The notes beneath the pieces are model-generated. The model saw only the letters and a program-made list of their open reading frames with translations, made no database searches and had not been told where the DNA came from. Both the position numbers and the translations under genes were made by a program. A DNA stretch of 64,000 nucleotides from positions 17,549-81,548 of the forward strand of contig NZ_JADEWT010000016.1 in the NCBI RefSeq assembly GCF_015207505.1, in the 5' to 3' direction. Position 1 is the first letter of the stretch, and each line of letters opens with the position of its first letter. The stretch comes from Tychonema sp. LEGE 06208. Lineage in GTDB: Bacteria > Cyanobacteriota > Cyanobacteriia > Cyanobacteriales > Microcoleaceae. This document shows, in pieces, positions 26,730-38,401 of this stretch.

Positions 26730-27875
26730 ATGATTGGTATTTATACAGAAATTGAACAGGGGAAGCGGTGGCTCGATCGCCATCGGGGACAGCAACCGAT
26801 ATTTGCCTGCGTGTTAGGATTCACGGCGACAGGCTTAATTCCGGGGATTTCGGCGGCCGGAGCAACACCGCGCGATCGACAGTTTACTTGTTTGGCGGAT
26901 GCAGAATTTTTGTATAACGGCCCCCAACCATCGCCCCAATATCCTTTGCCGCCCCTAGAAGCTGGTGCTTCTCCGGTACTGATCTCTCGCGCTGTAGTCG
27001 AAGCTTTGGAAATTCCCCTTTACCTGTTTAATGCTGGTTTACCCCTGTCGCCTCCCGTACCTGCAATTGATTTGGGCGGTACTCCAGCAAAATGTCTGAT
27101 TTCTGGAAATGCTTTAGAACTCGAAACAGTCAAATATTTGCTGGAAGAAGGGTTAATTTGGGGAGCTAAATTAGCCGCCCAAACTAATGGCAGTTATTTA
27201 ATTTTAGGGGAGTGCGTAGTTGGGGGAACTACTACTGCTTTGGCCGTGTTAATGGGTTTGGAAATTGCGGCGGCGGGAAAAGTGAACAGTTCTCACCCTC
27301 GCTGCAATCACGCTCAAAAATTGGCTGCGGTGACAGCGGGACTCAATAATGCTAAGTGGAAAATTGGCGGAGAAAATAGCACTCCCCTGGATTTGGTAGC
27401 GGCGGTGGGCGATCCGATGCAGATAGCGGTGGCGGGAATGGCGATCGCCGCGAGTCGGACTTGTGGTGTGCTCTTGGCTGGCGGCACGCAAATGCTGGCA
27501 GTCTACGCTTTGATTGAAGCCTTAGCGCGGGAATATGCTCTGTTATGGTGTCCCGAACAAGTCACGGTGGGGACTACGCGCTGGGTGGTCGAAGACCCGA
27601 CAGGGGACACGGTAGGACTTGCTAAGGATATCGGCGGTGTGCCTCTGTTGGCGGCGCAGCTCAGTTTTGCGGGTTCTCGTTACGGGCAACTGCAGGCTTA
27701 CGATCGCGGGTATGTTAAAGAGGGTGTCGGTGCCGGAGCGTGCGCGATCGCCAGCGGGCTGAGTGCAAATTGGACTCCGGCTCAACTTCTCCAAGCTGTT
27801 GAAGCTCTAGCCTCGCGATGCGAAATTAAACATGAGACGAATCTTCTCAAAGCTAGGGGAGTATCTGATACATAA
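26730..27875 (+). CDS. cobT: nicotinate-nucleotide--dimethylbenzimidazole phosphoribosyltransferase-type protein
   Basis: Expected to make alpha-ribazole phosphate for the lower ligand of cobamides. The 381-residue protein fits the cyanobacterial/archaeal branch of CobT (TIGR00303 type) rather than the bacterial model: CVLGFTATGLIPGISAAGATP near the N-terminus, LILGECVVGGTTTALAVL, GDPMQIAVAGMAIAAS and GVLLAGGTQMLAVYAL. Many cyanobacteria make pseudocobalamin, so the true base is open. The ATG at 26730 directly follows a heptamer array without a Shine-Dalgarno; an internal start is unlikely because homology begins at once. No other cobalamin genes are nearby. Confidence 0.85.
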   Translation: MIGIYTEIEQGKRWLDRHRGQQPIFACVLGFTATGLIPGISAAGATPRDRQFTCLADAEFLYNGPQPSPQYPLPPLEAGASPVLISRAVVEALEIPLYLFNAGLPLSPPVPAIDLGGTPAKCLISGNALELETVKYLLEEGLIWGAKLAAQTNGSYLILGECVVGGTTTALAVLMGLEIAAAGKVNSSHPRCNHAQKLAAVTAGLNNAKWKIGGENSTPLDLVAAVGDPMQIAVAGMAIAASRTCGVLLAGGTQMLAVYALIEALAREYALLWCPEQVTVGTTRWVVEDPTGDTVGLAKDIGGVPLLAAQLSFAGSRYGQLQAYDRGYVKEGVGAGACAIASGLSANWTPAQLLQAVEALASRCEIKHETNLLKARGVSDT

Positions 27876-28326
27876 ACCGCAGATGCAACACAGATCGACG
27901 CAGATAATTTTAGATAATTTATAATTTTTGCAAGAGGTATATTTTAGGGTTATATCGGGGGGCGATCGCACTCAAGCACTCAAGCAAAAAAATACTTTTT
28001 ACCAAGCCGGAGATGCTCGAAGCAGCCTGCAAAGATCCAACTTTTAGGAATTAAACATTAAAAATTTCGATACGCCCCTCAAACTGTGAAGCTACTTGTG
28101 TCGCTCAACCCGCTTCATTTTAGCTAGATAATTATATCATTTTCTGTAGCATTTGGGCTCTCAGATTTACAGAATTTCCTACACCATATTTCGCTTAGAT
28201 GCAGTGTTTTTCATGCTAATTGCGGGAGAGAAAAAACTCCATGCAATCTCTCTATAAGTTGACGAGCCGAAATTTACGCTACTTGTATTTTTTCTGCAAT
28301 TAATGCCCAATCGCCAGCAGCAATAT
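27876..28326. other. 451-bp intergenic region, nothing recognised
   Basis: AT-rich spacer between convergent genes with no recognised motif, repeat array or ORF. Confidence 0.5.
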
Positions 28327-28725
28327 TTAATTAGACCCGCCTACGTGGTGCGAGTATATTCTTTTGGAGAGCAACTGTTCTTCTAAGGCTGCAATTCGAT
28401 TGTATGCTGCTGTTAGCTGAGCAGTGAGGCGCTGGATTTGAATTTCTGTGCTGTGCTCTTTTTCAAAGCTTTGAGAATTCTTGTCGAAGTAGCTGTCATC
28501 TAACAGTACGTCCTTGTGTTCGAGGAACAAGTCGAGACGGCTGTAGGTTTGATCTGACGAGGTTTGGTCATTTCCTACCGTTCCAGGGCGATCGTCGATC
28601 TGCCGCTGGGCCTGCTTCCTTTCCGTCGCCGACTCTAATAACTTTTCATTGAGATTTTCTATGAGTTTGTACAGGGCCTCGACTTGTTGACTCAATACTG
28701 TAACTTGCTGGCGTAGCGCTTCCAT
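28327..28725 (-). CDS. small coiled-coil hypothetical protein
   Basis: A protein of 132 residues, unrecognised. Two heptad stretches are visible: MEALRQQVTVLSQQVEALYK with NLNEKLLESATE near the N-terminus, and IQRLTAQLTAAYNRIAALEE near the C-terminus. A polar, Asp/Gln-rich middle links them. The frame opens 24 codons earlier (28797), but ATG 28725 has AAAGGATG a few bases upstream and the upper ATG has no ribosome site, so 28725 is chosen. It could be a structural or scaffold protein. It lies alone between two spacers. Confidence 0.6.
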   Translation of the reverse strand: MEALRQQVTVLSQQVEALYKLIENLNEKLLESATERKQAQRQIDDRPGTVGNDQTSSDQTYSRLDLFLEHKDVLLDDSYFDKNSQSFEKEHSTEIQIQRLTAQLTAAYNRIAALEEQLLSKRIYSHHVGGSN

Positions 28726-29317
28726 ACCATCATCCTTTGGCTCGTGACTTATATCTTTACATTCTAGGGAAATCTTTACATAACTGGCATTTATCACTAA
28801 ATTATTTAATTTTTGAGGTAATTGTTGTGTTTCAAATCCTGACGGTAGATTTAGGGACTCAGTTTCAGGATTTTAGATTTGAGATTTGAGATTTTAGCTT
28901 GTCTTGGAGGCTGAAACGAGGTTTGTTAACCCCGACACTTCGTTCTAACCTTTAATCAGAATTATACAATCAGGTTTCTGCGAGTTGGATGGCGGAGTCT
29001 TCCGTTAAATTAATTGTGCGCCACCAGCGCTTTCGGTAAAACAAACTCCGATCGCACCAAAACCTAGTACAATGGCTCTGTGTTTCAGAAAGAAATAAAA
29101 TACGCTCCCGGACGCATGAAGACCTTCAAACCTGAGTTTTTTTTACCCTGACTGCGGGTAGCGTGAGAATAATTTTCTCTAAAAACAAAGGTGACGGGTG
29201 CCCGCGCCTCCTAGAGTAAAACAACTCAGCGCCAAATACCGGACTCAATAAACTATTATTTTTATGGCGGCTGAATACAACACGATCGCTTAATATTTAG
29301 ATAAAACGGGTTCACAG
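28726..29317. other. divergent intergenic region
   Basis: About 590 bp between divergent genes. A TACAAT that could be a -10 box lies at 29068, but no convincing -35 is placed before it. No repeat array or ORF is seen. Confidence 0.4.
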
Positions 29318-30427
29318 GTGAAACGAAGGTCTTTGCTATTGGGTGCAGCCACCCTAACTTTAAGTCAATTGGCGGCAGGATGCGACTCGAAGCCCATTCT
29401 CAAAATTCGATCGCTCAAAAACGGTATTCCGGCCCAACTCGCAAGCAAATTTAGCCGCGACTTACAACCGTCTCCGGTTTTGCAGGTAACGCAGGAAGCA
29501 CAATTAAAAGAATTATTCGCGCTGTTGCAGCAGTGGAAACGAATTCCGAAAGCCAAAAATCAAGCTGACTTGGTGATGTTGGGAGATTATTGGCTGACTT
29601 TGGCAATTCGGCAAAAATTGATTCAGCCGATCGATCCTGCTAAATTTGATAATTGGTCAAAATTGCCCGAAAGATGGCAAAAACTCGTCCGGCGCAACGA
29701 TGACGGACAATTGGACGCTAAAGGTCAAATTTGGGCGGCACCTTACCGCTGGGGAAGTACGGTAATTGCCTATCGAACCGACAAATTTAAGGCTTTGGGG
29801 TGGACTCCGACAGATTGGAGTGACTTGTGGAAGCCCGAATTGCGCGATCGAATTTCTCTACCGGATAGCGCCAGAGAAGTTATCGGTTTAACCTTAAAAA
29901 AACTGGGAAAATCTTACAATACGCAGCAATTAGATCGAGTTCCAAACCTCAAAAAAGAACTCACAAATCTGAACGCACAAGTTAAATTTTACAGTTCCGA
30001 CGCTTACCTGCAACCGTTGGTTTTAGGCGATACTTGGTTAGCTGTCGGTTCATCTGGAGACTTGCTGCCACTGCTACAAACTCAAAAGGATCTTGCTTTA
30101 GTAATTCCGGTTTCGGGAACTGCACTTTGGACGGATTTGTGGGTAGAACCCGCCTCGAAAAAAGCAGTTTCGTTAGCATCAAAATGGATTGATTTTTGCT
30201 TGCAGCCTCAAATTGCGCCTCAGTTATCTTTGCTGGCTAAGGCTAGTTCGCCGATAATTGTCGGCATGAAACCCGAGGATTTGCCTGCGGATATTCGCGC
30301 TAATCCCGTGCTGTTGCCGCCTACTAAAATTCTTGCTGCTAGCGACTTTATGCTGCCTTTCGGGGAGGCGGGGATTCAGCAATATCGATCGCTCTGGCAA
30401 GAAATTCGGCAAGTAGTGAGAACTTAA
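29318..30427 (+). CDS. Tat-exported lipoprotein, extracellular solute-binding type
   Basis: A 369-residue periplasmic binding protein. The signal has a twin-arginine start (KRRSLLLGAA) and a lipobox LAAGC with Cys22, so it is probably exported folded by Tat and lipid-anchored. The mature part resembles polyamine/iron-type solute-binding proteins: ADLVMLGDYWLTLAI, IWAAPYRWGSTVIAYRTDKF, GWTPTDWSDLWKPELRDRI, LPDSAREVIGLTLKKLGKSYN. The start is GTG 29318. No permease or ATPase gene lies beside it, so the transporter partner is elsewhere or the protein has another role. The ligand is unknown. Confidence 0.8.
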   Translation: MKRRSLLLGAATLTLSQLAAGCDSKPILKIRSLKNGIPAQLASKFSRDLQPSPVLQVTQEAQLKELFALLQQWKRIPKAKNQADLVMLGDYWLTLAIRQKLIQPIDPAKFDNWSKLPERWQKLVRRNDDGQLDAKGQIWAAPYRWGSTVIAYRTDKFKALGWTPTDWSDLWKPELRDRISLPDSAREVIGLTLKKLGKSYNTQQLDRVPNLKKELTNLNAQVKFYSSDAYLQPLVLGDTWLAVGSSGDLLPLLQTQKDLALVIPVSGTALWTDLWVEPASKKAVSLASKWIDFCLQPQIAPQLSLLAKASSPIIVGMKPEDLPADIRANPVLLPPTKILAASDFMLPFGEAGIQQYRSLWQEIRQVVRT

Positions 30428-30510
30428 AATCTAGGGTGCGTCAGTCGCCAGCCCAAAAGCGCCGAGAAAATCATCAAAACTGACACACCTTAAACCGTAG
30501 GGTTCGTCAG

Positions 30511-30825
30511 TCACCAGTTGTACCTGTATGGTGCGTCAGCTCTTAGATTCTCTACTACTACTAAGGGTGAATTTTCAGGTAAACAAAAATCCTGACCTTT
30601 TTTGTGAGGCGTGTATCCTTGTGCTAAGGCATGGAGAATTACCTCACGTACCAGCACAGGCGTAATAGCTTGATAATCATCAGAAAAACCTGTCGTCAAT
30701 TTCTAAGCAGGATTATCATATAACTCTACGTACAAACCAATGCCGTAATCGTCGCGTGAAATAAGCCAACGATATTTTTCCCCGTTTATGGTGATACTAC
30801 GTGAAGCTTTTTTAGGAAATGCCAT
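30511..30825 (-). pseudogene. small conserved cyanobacterial protein, broken by an in-frame TAG
   Basis: From ATG 30825 the frame reads MAFPKKASRSITINGEKYRW then LISRDDYGIGLYVELYDNPA, hits TAG at 30703-30705, and continues in the same frame KLTTGFSDDYQAITPVLVRE, VILHALAQGYTPHKKG. The whole resembles a family of about 90-residue proteins starting FPKKASRxITVNG and ending before the ILHALxxGW region. One CAG-to-TAG change would explain the break. The C-terminal residues ADAPYRYNW are coded by a GTGCGTCAG-type hairpin repeat, so the original end has also been replaced. Confidence 0.7.
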
Positions 30826-30855
30826 TTTTTGTCTGTTATTTTGTTAGCTAAAATG

Positions 30856-30918
30856 TAGAGTGCGTCAGCTTTTGATTTATCGATTATCCCAAAAATCTCT
30901 CTAGCTGACGCACCCTAC
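30856..30918. repeat. GTGCGTCAGC..GCTGACGCAC hairpin repeat
   Basis: Arms gtagagtgcgtcagc and gctgacgcaccctac flank about 33 bp. The distal arm reaches the stop codon of the 30918-31448 gene, so it can act as its terminator. It belongs to the dispersed hairpin family also seen at 14206, 37832, 38102 and 62953. Confidence 0.7.
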
Positions 30919-31448
30919 TAAAAGCCTTTCTTTTTGCCTCTAAGTCCTGGATTTGAGAGAGAATCTAAATCAATTTTACAGTTAAGCCGATCGCCCTTGC
31001 ACGAATAAACCGCCAAAGCCTTCCCTTGACGGTTGCAAACTCGCAGATTGTAACCGTATTCGCTCGAAACCGTGCCGAAGCGGTTGACAAACTGATAGCG
31101 TTCGATATAGTCTAGCAAACTCCACAGTTGGCGGTTGACGATGATGATTACCAAAGCGTTATCGCGATCGACAAACCAGCGATCGAGCAATTTGCCACCA
31201 AACAGTTTTTCAGCTAACCACAGACTCGGCACGCTTGGTTCGGCTTGCGAAAGCGGCGGCGACGGGAAATTCGCAATGTCACCAGTCGGGCAAAACCGCT
31301 GCTGGGAATACGCCGCAGATTGTCCCCACAGCAAGGCCGTGATGCAGGTAGAACTGGCAATTGAGAACAAAAATAAACTTTTTGTCAAAATGCTAGGTCT
31401 GCGGGGGAAATCTTGATTTATGTGGGGCAATTTGTGGTAATTCATCAT
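30918..31448 (-). CDS. hypothetical secreted protein
   Basis: A 176-residue protein with an N-terminal signal: basic start, hydrophobic SLFLFSIASSTCITALLWG and a likely cleavage near AAYSQQ. The mature part has four Cys (RFCPTGD, LRVCNRQG, VYSCKGD, LNCKID) that could form disulfides in the periplasm. A central stretch reads LLDRWFVDRDNALVIIIVNRQLW. I recognise no domain. The start is a double ATG at 31448. The gene is 20 bp upstream-adjacent to the convergent end of nothing; the kinase gene that ends at 31469 is on the same strand upstream, so the two may be cotranscribed. Confidence 0.65.
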   Translation of the reverse strand: MMNYHKLPHINQDFPRRPSILTKSLFLFSIASSTCITALLWGQSAAYSQQRFCPTGDIANFPSPPLSQAEPSVPSLWLAEKLFGGKLLDRWFVDRDNALVIIIVNRQLWSLLDYIERYQFVNRFGTVSSEYGYNLRVCNRQGKALAVYSCKGDRLNCKIDLDSLSNPGLRGKKKGF

Positions 31449-31468
31449 ATTTTATGGCGACAAAAAAG

Positions 31469-34732
<3,264 letters not shown>

Positions 34733-35177
34733 TAATCTGGAATTATCAATTTGAGACGTGAGATTTGAAGTCCAATTCGGTTAATCAATCATCATAAAAT
34801 TCTTCGGTTTTGCCCTGCCTAACCCAGTAATAAAATAATCGGTATTTCAGAAAATGGTTGTTTTTTTCGTTCGATCTGATTGTGTTATTTAGTTGTTTTT
34901 ACATATTATTTTGGCTCTTATTTAAAGTGTGTTGGAAGCATCCAAACAGGCGCTTTCACAAAAGTGTTTGCGCTTAGATGTAGGCTGGGCTGTGTAGGAT
35001 GCTCGCACTCAAACAAAAATGCTTTTTGCAAAATTGGGATACTAGCGAAGGCAGTCCCCAAACTAGGTACTTTTGCGATCGACTGTATTGTAAATTTACT
35101 TAAAAAAAGTCTAACTTAATTCTGGCATCACTCGACATCGGCTCGATCGAGCTTTTCCCTGTTTTGGCTGCTTCGCC
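34733..35177. other. 445-bp intergenic region, nothing recognised
   Basis: Spacer upstream of the sensor kinase and downstream of the aldo/keto reductase, both on the minus strand. It should hold the kinase promoter, but no clear -35/-10 pair or repeat stands out. Confidence 0.45.
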
Positions 35178-36308
35178 TCAATCCCACAACCGCCTCCCTG
35201 CTTTACCGCCTAGTCGTTGATGAGTATCTTTTAGCAGAGTTGGGATGTCCAACTCTTCGGGACATCTGGGCAAACATTCGCCGCAATCGGTGCAGCGGTT
35301 GCCTTTGTTGCCGGGAAACCAGTGGCCGGCATTTTCAAACATCGCGTAGCGGTATTTACCGAAGTCCGTCATGTCGCAGCCAACGGCGAGATTGCGAAGG
35401 CGCAACACTTCGGGAATGTTGATGTTTTCCGGGCAAGGCAAACAGGCATAGCACTGGCTGCATTTGTCGGTTGCCAAACGATCGACCATAGCTGATTCTA
35501 ACTTCGCAAATGCAGCGATTTCGCTGTCGGTGAGGGGAAAGTCGCGATCGCAATATTTCAGAGGTTGTTCCAATTCTCTCGGATTTGCAGCCCCCACGCT
35601 CACAGTCCCAATCCTAGTATCGCTCAGCAAAAACCGATAGTTCAACTCTAAAGGCGAGAAAGGCGAACACAATTTTGTGAGAGTTTCCGGGGGCGTGTAG
35701 AGTTGCCCTCCTTTGTCTGCCGGGGAAATGATGAAAACGCCCATATCTTTGTCTTTGGCGAGTTGAATTGCGGGGGCGTGGCGCTGAAAAAAATAGTAAT
35801 AATGCAGATTGACAAATTCAAACAAATCTGTATTAATTGCCGCCAAAATCAGCTCCAGAGGCCCGTGAGTCGAAAAACCGACGTGCCGAATTCTGCCATC
35901 AGCGAGGGCTTTTTGTACGGCGCTCATGCAGCCTGTGGGCGATCGCACGATCGCCAAATGTTCCCAAACATTCAAACCGTGAATTGCCAGACAGTCGATA
36001 TAGTCTAGATTCAAGCGTTTGAGAGACGAATCGATGCAGCGTTCCATTGCAGCAGCATCGTCCGTTGGGGGGATTTTTGTAGTGATGTGGAAGCGCGATC
36101 GATCGATCGACAAACCAGCCGAGATGGCCACACCGAGATATTCCTCGCTGCAACCGTAACCCGCCGCCGTTTCCAGGTGATTGATTCCCATAGACACCGC
36201 CTGTTGTACAGTCTGACGGGCAATTTCCTCAGAAGCCAAATAGCGCATGGTTCCCAAGGAAAATACAGACAGGTGCAACTGCGTTTTGCCAAACCGTCGA
36301 TAGCGCAT
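35178..36308 (-). CDS. aldo/keto reductase with C-terminal 2[4Fe-4S] domain
   Basis: A 376-residue oxidoreductase. The AKR barrel starts MRYRRFGKTQLHLSVFSLGT and contains ETAAGYGCSE (Tyr of the catalytic tetrad region), ITTKIPP (Lys) and LAIHGLN (His). The C-terminal part has two ferredoxin-like clusters, CSQCYACLPCPENI and CTDCGECLPRCPEEL, each C-x2-C-x2-C with a final CP. Such fused AKRs are common in cyanobacteria. Their substrate is unknown; the Fe-S domain suggests ferredoxin-linked electron supply. The DUF151 gene upstream ends 5 bp before this start, so the two form an operon. Confidence 0.85.
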   Translation of the reverse strand: MRYRRFGKTQLHLSVFSLGTMRYLASEEIARQTVQQAVSMGINHLETAAGYGCSEEYLGVAISAGLSIDRSRFHITTKIPPTDDAAAMERCIDSSLKRLNLDYIDCLAIHGLNVWEHLAIVRSPTGCMSAVQKALADGRIRHVGFSTHGPLELILAAINTDLFEFVNLHYYYFFQRHAPAIQLAKDKDMGVFIISPADKGGQLYTPPETLTKLCSPFSPLELNYRFLLSDTRIGTVSVGAANPRELEQPLKYCDRDFPLTDSEIAAFAKLESAMVDRLATDKCSQCYACLPCPENINIPEVLRLRNLAVGCDMTDFGKYRYAMFENAGHWFPGNKGNRCTDCGECLPRCPEELDIPTLLKDTHQRLGGKAGRRLWD

Positions 36309-36313
36309 AAATT

Positions 36314-36820
36314 TTAGGAAGTTTCGCCGGAGCTAAAGCCGCTTCTCTTGATCAAATCCTCTGGGCGGAGGTTTGAGATAAATTCCCGGAAGGCGCGGCG
36401 TTCGGCCTCATCAGCATCTCGATCGACCGGTATCGAAGCATCGGCGACAACTTCTTCCATCACCCAGATGGGGCTATTCGTTCGCAGGGCGAGGGCGATC
36501 GCGTCACTGGGTCGGGCATCGATCTCTTTTTTAACTTCTCCCTGACGGACAATCAGCACGGCATAGAACGTGTTATCTTGCAGCGAGTGAATCACTATCC
36601 GCTCCAAAGTAACACTCCAGGCCTCTAAAAAAGTGACCATCAGATCGTGAGTTAAGGGTCGAGGAGGCTTGTTGCCTTCGAGAGCACTAATAATAGCCTT
36701 TGCCTGCTCCTGACCGATATAAATAGGCAAAGCGCGTCGCTCAGTAGCGTCTCTCAATAGGACAATAGGGCTGCGCGTGGCTGCATCTAAGGCAATTCCA
36801 GCGACTTTCATTTCAATCAT
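36314..36820 (-). CDS. bifunctional nuclease domain protein (DUF151)
   Basis: A 168-residue protein of the BFN/DUF151 family: MKVAGIALDAATRSPIVLLR, RALPIYIGQEQAKAIISALEG, PRPLTHDLM, and the signature DARPSDAIALALRTNSPIWV. A plant relative has RNase/DNase activity; the cyanobacterial role is not established. The full domain is present, with a charged C-terminal tail (RPEDLIKRSGFSSGETS). ATG 36820 or the ATG three codons later can start it. It is the first gene of a two-gene unit with the Fe-S aldo/keto reductase. Confidence 0.87.
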   Translation of the reverse strand: MIEMKVAGIALDAATRSPIVLLRDATERRALPIYIGQEQAKAIISALEGNKPPRPLTHDLMVTFLEAWSVTLERIVIHSLQDNTFYAVLIVRQGEVKKEIDARPSDAIALALRTNSPIWVMEEVVADASIPVDRDADEAERRAFREFISNLRPEDLIKRSGFSSGETS

Positions 36821-37045
36821 TCGATCGGCCTCATAGAATTAAGACACTGCAAGGCGGTAAAGAACTCGGACACAAAAATGACCTGCTAAATCCAGTATGA
36901 CTCGATCTTCGCCTGAATCTGCAACGGATCGGCATGAGTCGATTTTAGATTTTAGATTGACTTGGGGGGGAGAGGGGGCGGCCAAAGCTCCTGCGTCTGG
37001 TTTGTGGTTTGACTTAAATAAGCGATCGACCAAGGAAAAATAACT

Positions 37046-37759
37046 ATGTTTACAGGACTAATTCAATCTCTCGGAAAACTGAAGTCGCTAGGTAACGACT
37101 ACTTCCAAATTTCCTGCACCTCAAGCAACTCCTACCAGATTTTACAAGATTTAGCCATTGGAGACAGCGTAGCCGTCGATGGAGTTTGTTTGACAGTAGT
37201 AGAAGTTCTGCCGCAAGGTTTTGTCGCCGTCGCTTCGCCAGAAACCCTGCGGCGCACAACTCTGGGATCGTTCCCCGATGCTTTGGTCAACTTAGAAACC
37301 TCCCTGCGCGCCGGTAGCAAATTAGGCGGACATTTTGTGACGGGGCACGTAGATGCGATCGGCAGTTTAGCCACATCAACCCAAACCGCCAACGCTTGGG
37401 AAATGAAGTTTGCAGCCCCACCAGCAGCCAATTCGGCATGGCAGCGTCAAATCGCACCCTACATCGTTTCCAAAGGCAGCATCGCCATCAACGGCATCAG
37501 CCTAACCGTCGCCGATTGCGATGCAGACGGAAATTGGTTTGAAATTGCCGTAATTCCCCACAGTTTTTCCGAAACCAATCTCAAATATTTGCAACCAGGA
37601 AGTTTAGTAAACTTAGAAGCAGATATACTCGGCAAATACGTAGCAAAATTTCTCCGCAGCGGCCGACAACCGCATCCCGAATCCTGGGAAGAAACCCCCG
37701 CAATCAAAAGTTTAGGAACAATTACACCCGAATTCTTAGCCGAACACGGATTTATGTAA
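37046..37759 (+). CDS. ribE: riboflavin synthase alpha chain
   Basis: Converts two 6,7-dimethyl-8-ribityllumazine molecules to riboflavin. It starts MFTGLI, the diagnostic N-terminus needed for catalysis. It has two lumazine-binding repeats: the first with AVDGVCLTVVE and GHFVTGHVDAIG, the second with AINGISLTVADCD and IPHSFSETNLKYLQPG. At 237 residues it is slightly longer than the usual 210-220, through a tail ending ITPEFLAEHGFM. A short heptamer-like gattttagatt run lies upstream; no FMN riboswitch fold is recognisable in the 225-bp leader. A tandem duplication begins right after the stop. Confidence 0.93.
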   Translation: MFTGLIQSLGKLKSLGNDYFQISCTSSNSYQILQDLAIGDSVAVDGVCLTVVEVLPQGFVAVASPETLRRTTLGSFPDALVNLETSLRAGSKLGGHFVTGHVDAIGSLATSTQTANAWEMKFAAPPAANSAWQRQIAPYIVSKGSIAINGISLTVADCDADGNWFEIAVIPHSFSETNLKYLQPGSLVNLEADILGKYVAKFLRSGRQPHPESWEETPAIKSLGTITPEFLAEHGFM

Positions 37760-38031
37760 TCGCAGAACTCGGCGGTTAAAACCGCTACTACAGAAACGAA
37801 GTCCGCCTCCGCAGACTAAAGAATAAAGTTGTAGAGTGCGACAGCGAACTATTCCATCAATAATCGACCACTCAAAGCTGACGCACCTACTAAAACTAAC
37901 TTCTCTCTCTGCGCTCTCTGCGCTCTCTGCGGTTCAAAAATCCAAATCTATTCCTCAACAACATTGTTTTTCTCCCAAAACAAACCCGCCGCAATTCCAG
38001 CCTGAGAAACAAAAAACAATGCTGCAATTAA
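37760..38031. repeat. tandem duplication, unit 1 (272 bp, no MITE)
   Basis: Begins at the base after the ribE stop with tcgca..aactcggc. It contains a gtagagtgcgacagcg..gctgacgcac hairpin, the ctctgcgctctctgcgg segment, and at 37948-38031 a copy of the last 85 bp of the downstream GT2 gene, including its stop. Unit 2 (38032-38401) repeats it in the same order. Confidence 0.85.
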
Positions 38032-38401
38032 TCGCATAACTCGGCAGTTGAAACCGCTACTACAGAAACGAAGTCCACCTCCGCGGACTAAAGAATAAAG
38101 TTGTAGAGTGCGACAGCGAACTATTCCATCAATAATCGACCACTCAAAGCTGACGCATTTACTATAGCGGTTCTCAAAAAAGTTAGGAGAGCCTCATGCC
38201 CTATGCCCTATGCCCTATGCCCTATGCCGGATAGTACCTCATCTTTTTGAGAAAGGCTATAAAACTAACTTCTCCCTCTGCGCTCTCTGCGCTCTCTGCG
38301 GTTAAAAAATCCAAATCTATTCCTCAACAACCTTGTTTTTCTCCCAAAACAAACCCGCCGCAATTCCCGCCTGAGAAACAAAAAACAATCCTGCAATTAA
38401 T
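38032..38401. repeat. tandem duplication, unit 2 (370 bp, with MITE)
   Basis: Same order as unit 1 plus about 97 bp at 38163-38261. Its right end is the true 3' end of the GT2 gene. Length arithmetic fits: 272 + 97 is close to 370. Confidence 0.85.
38165..38259. mobile_element. TATAGCGG-type MITE with TA target duplication
   Basis: Unit 1 reads ctac-TA-aaactaac at the site. Unit 2 reads ttac-TA, then TAGCGGTTCTCAAAAA ... TTTTTGAGAAAGGCTA, then TA-aaactaac. The element is therefore about 95 bp flanked by a duplicated TA. Inside, four and a half copies of atgccctat are repeated. The copy at 2039-2134 has the same ends. Confidence 0.85.

Noticed and set aside
34880..35119. 79-codon plus-strand frame upstream of the kinase
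   Set aside because: No start context or motif; looks like AT-rich spacer.
36821..37045. Possible FMN riboswitch before ribE
   Set aside because: The conserved FMN-element blocks were not found in the 225-bp leader.
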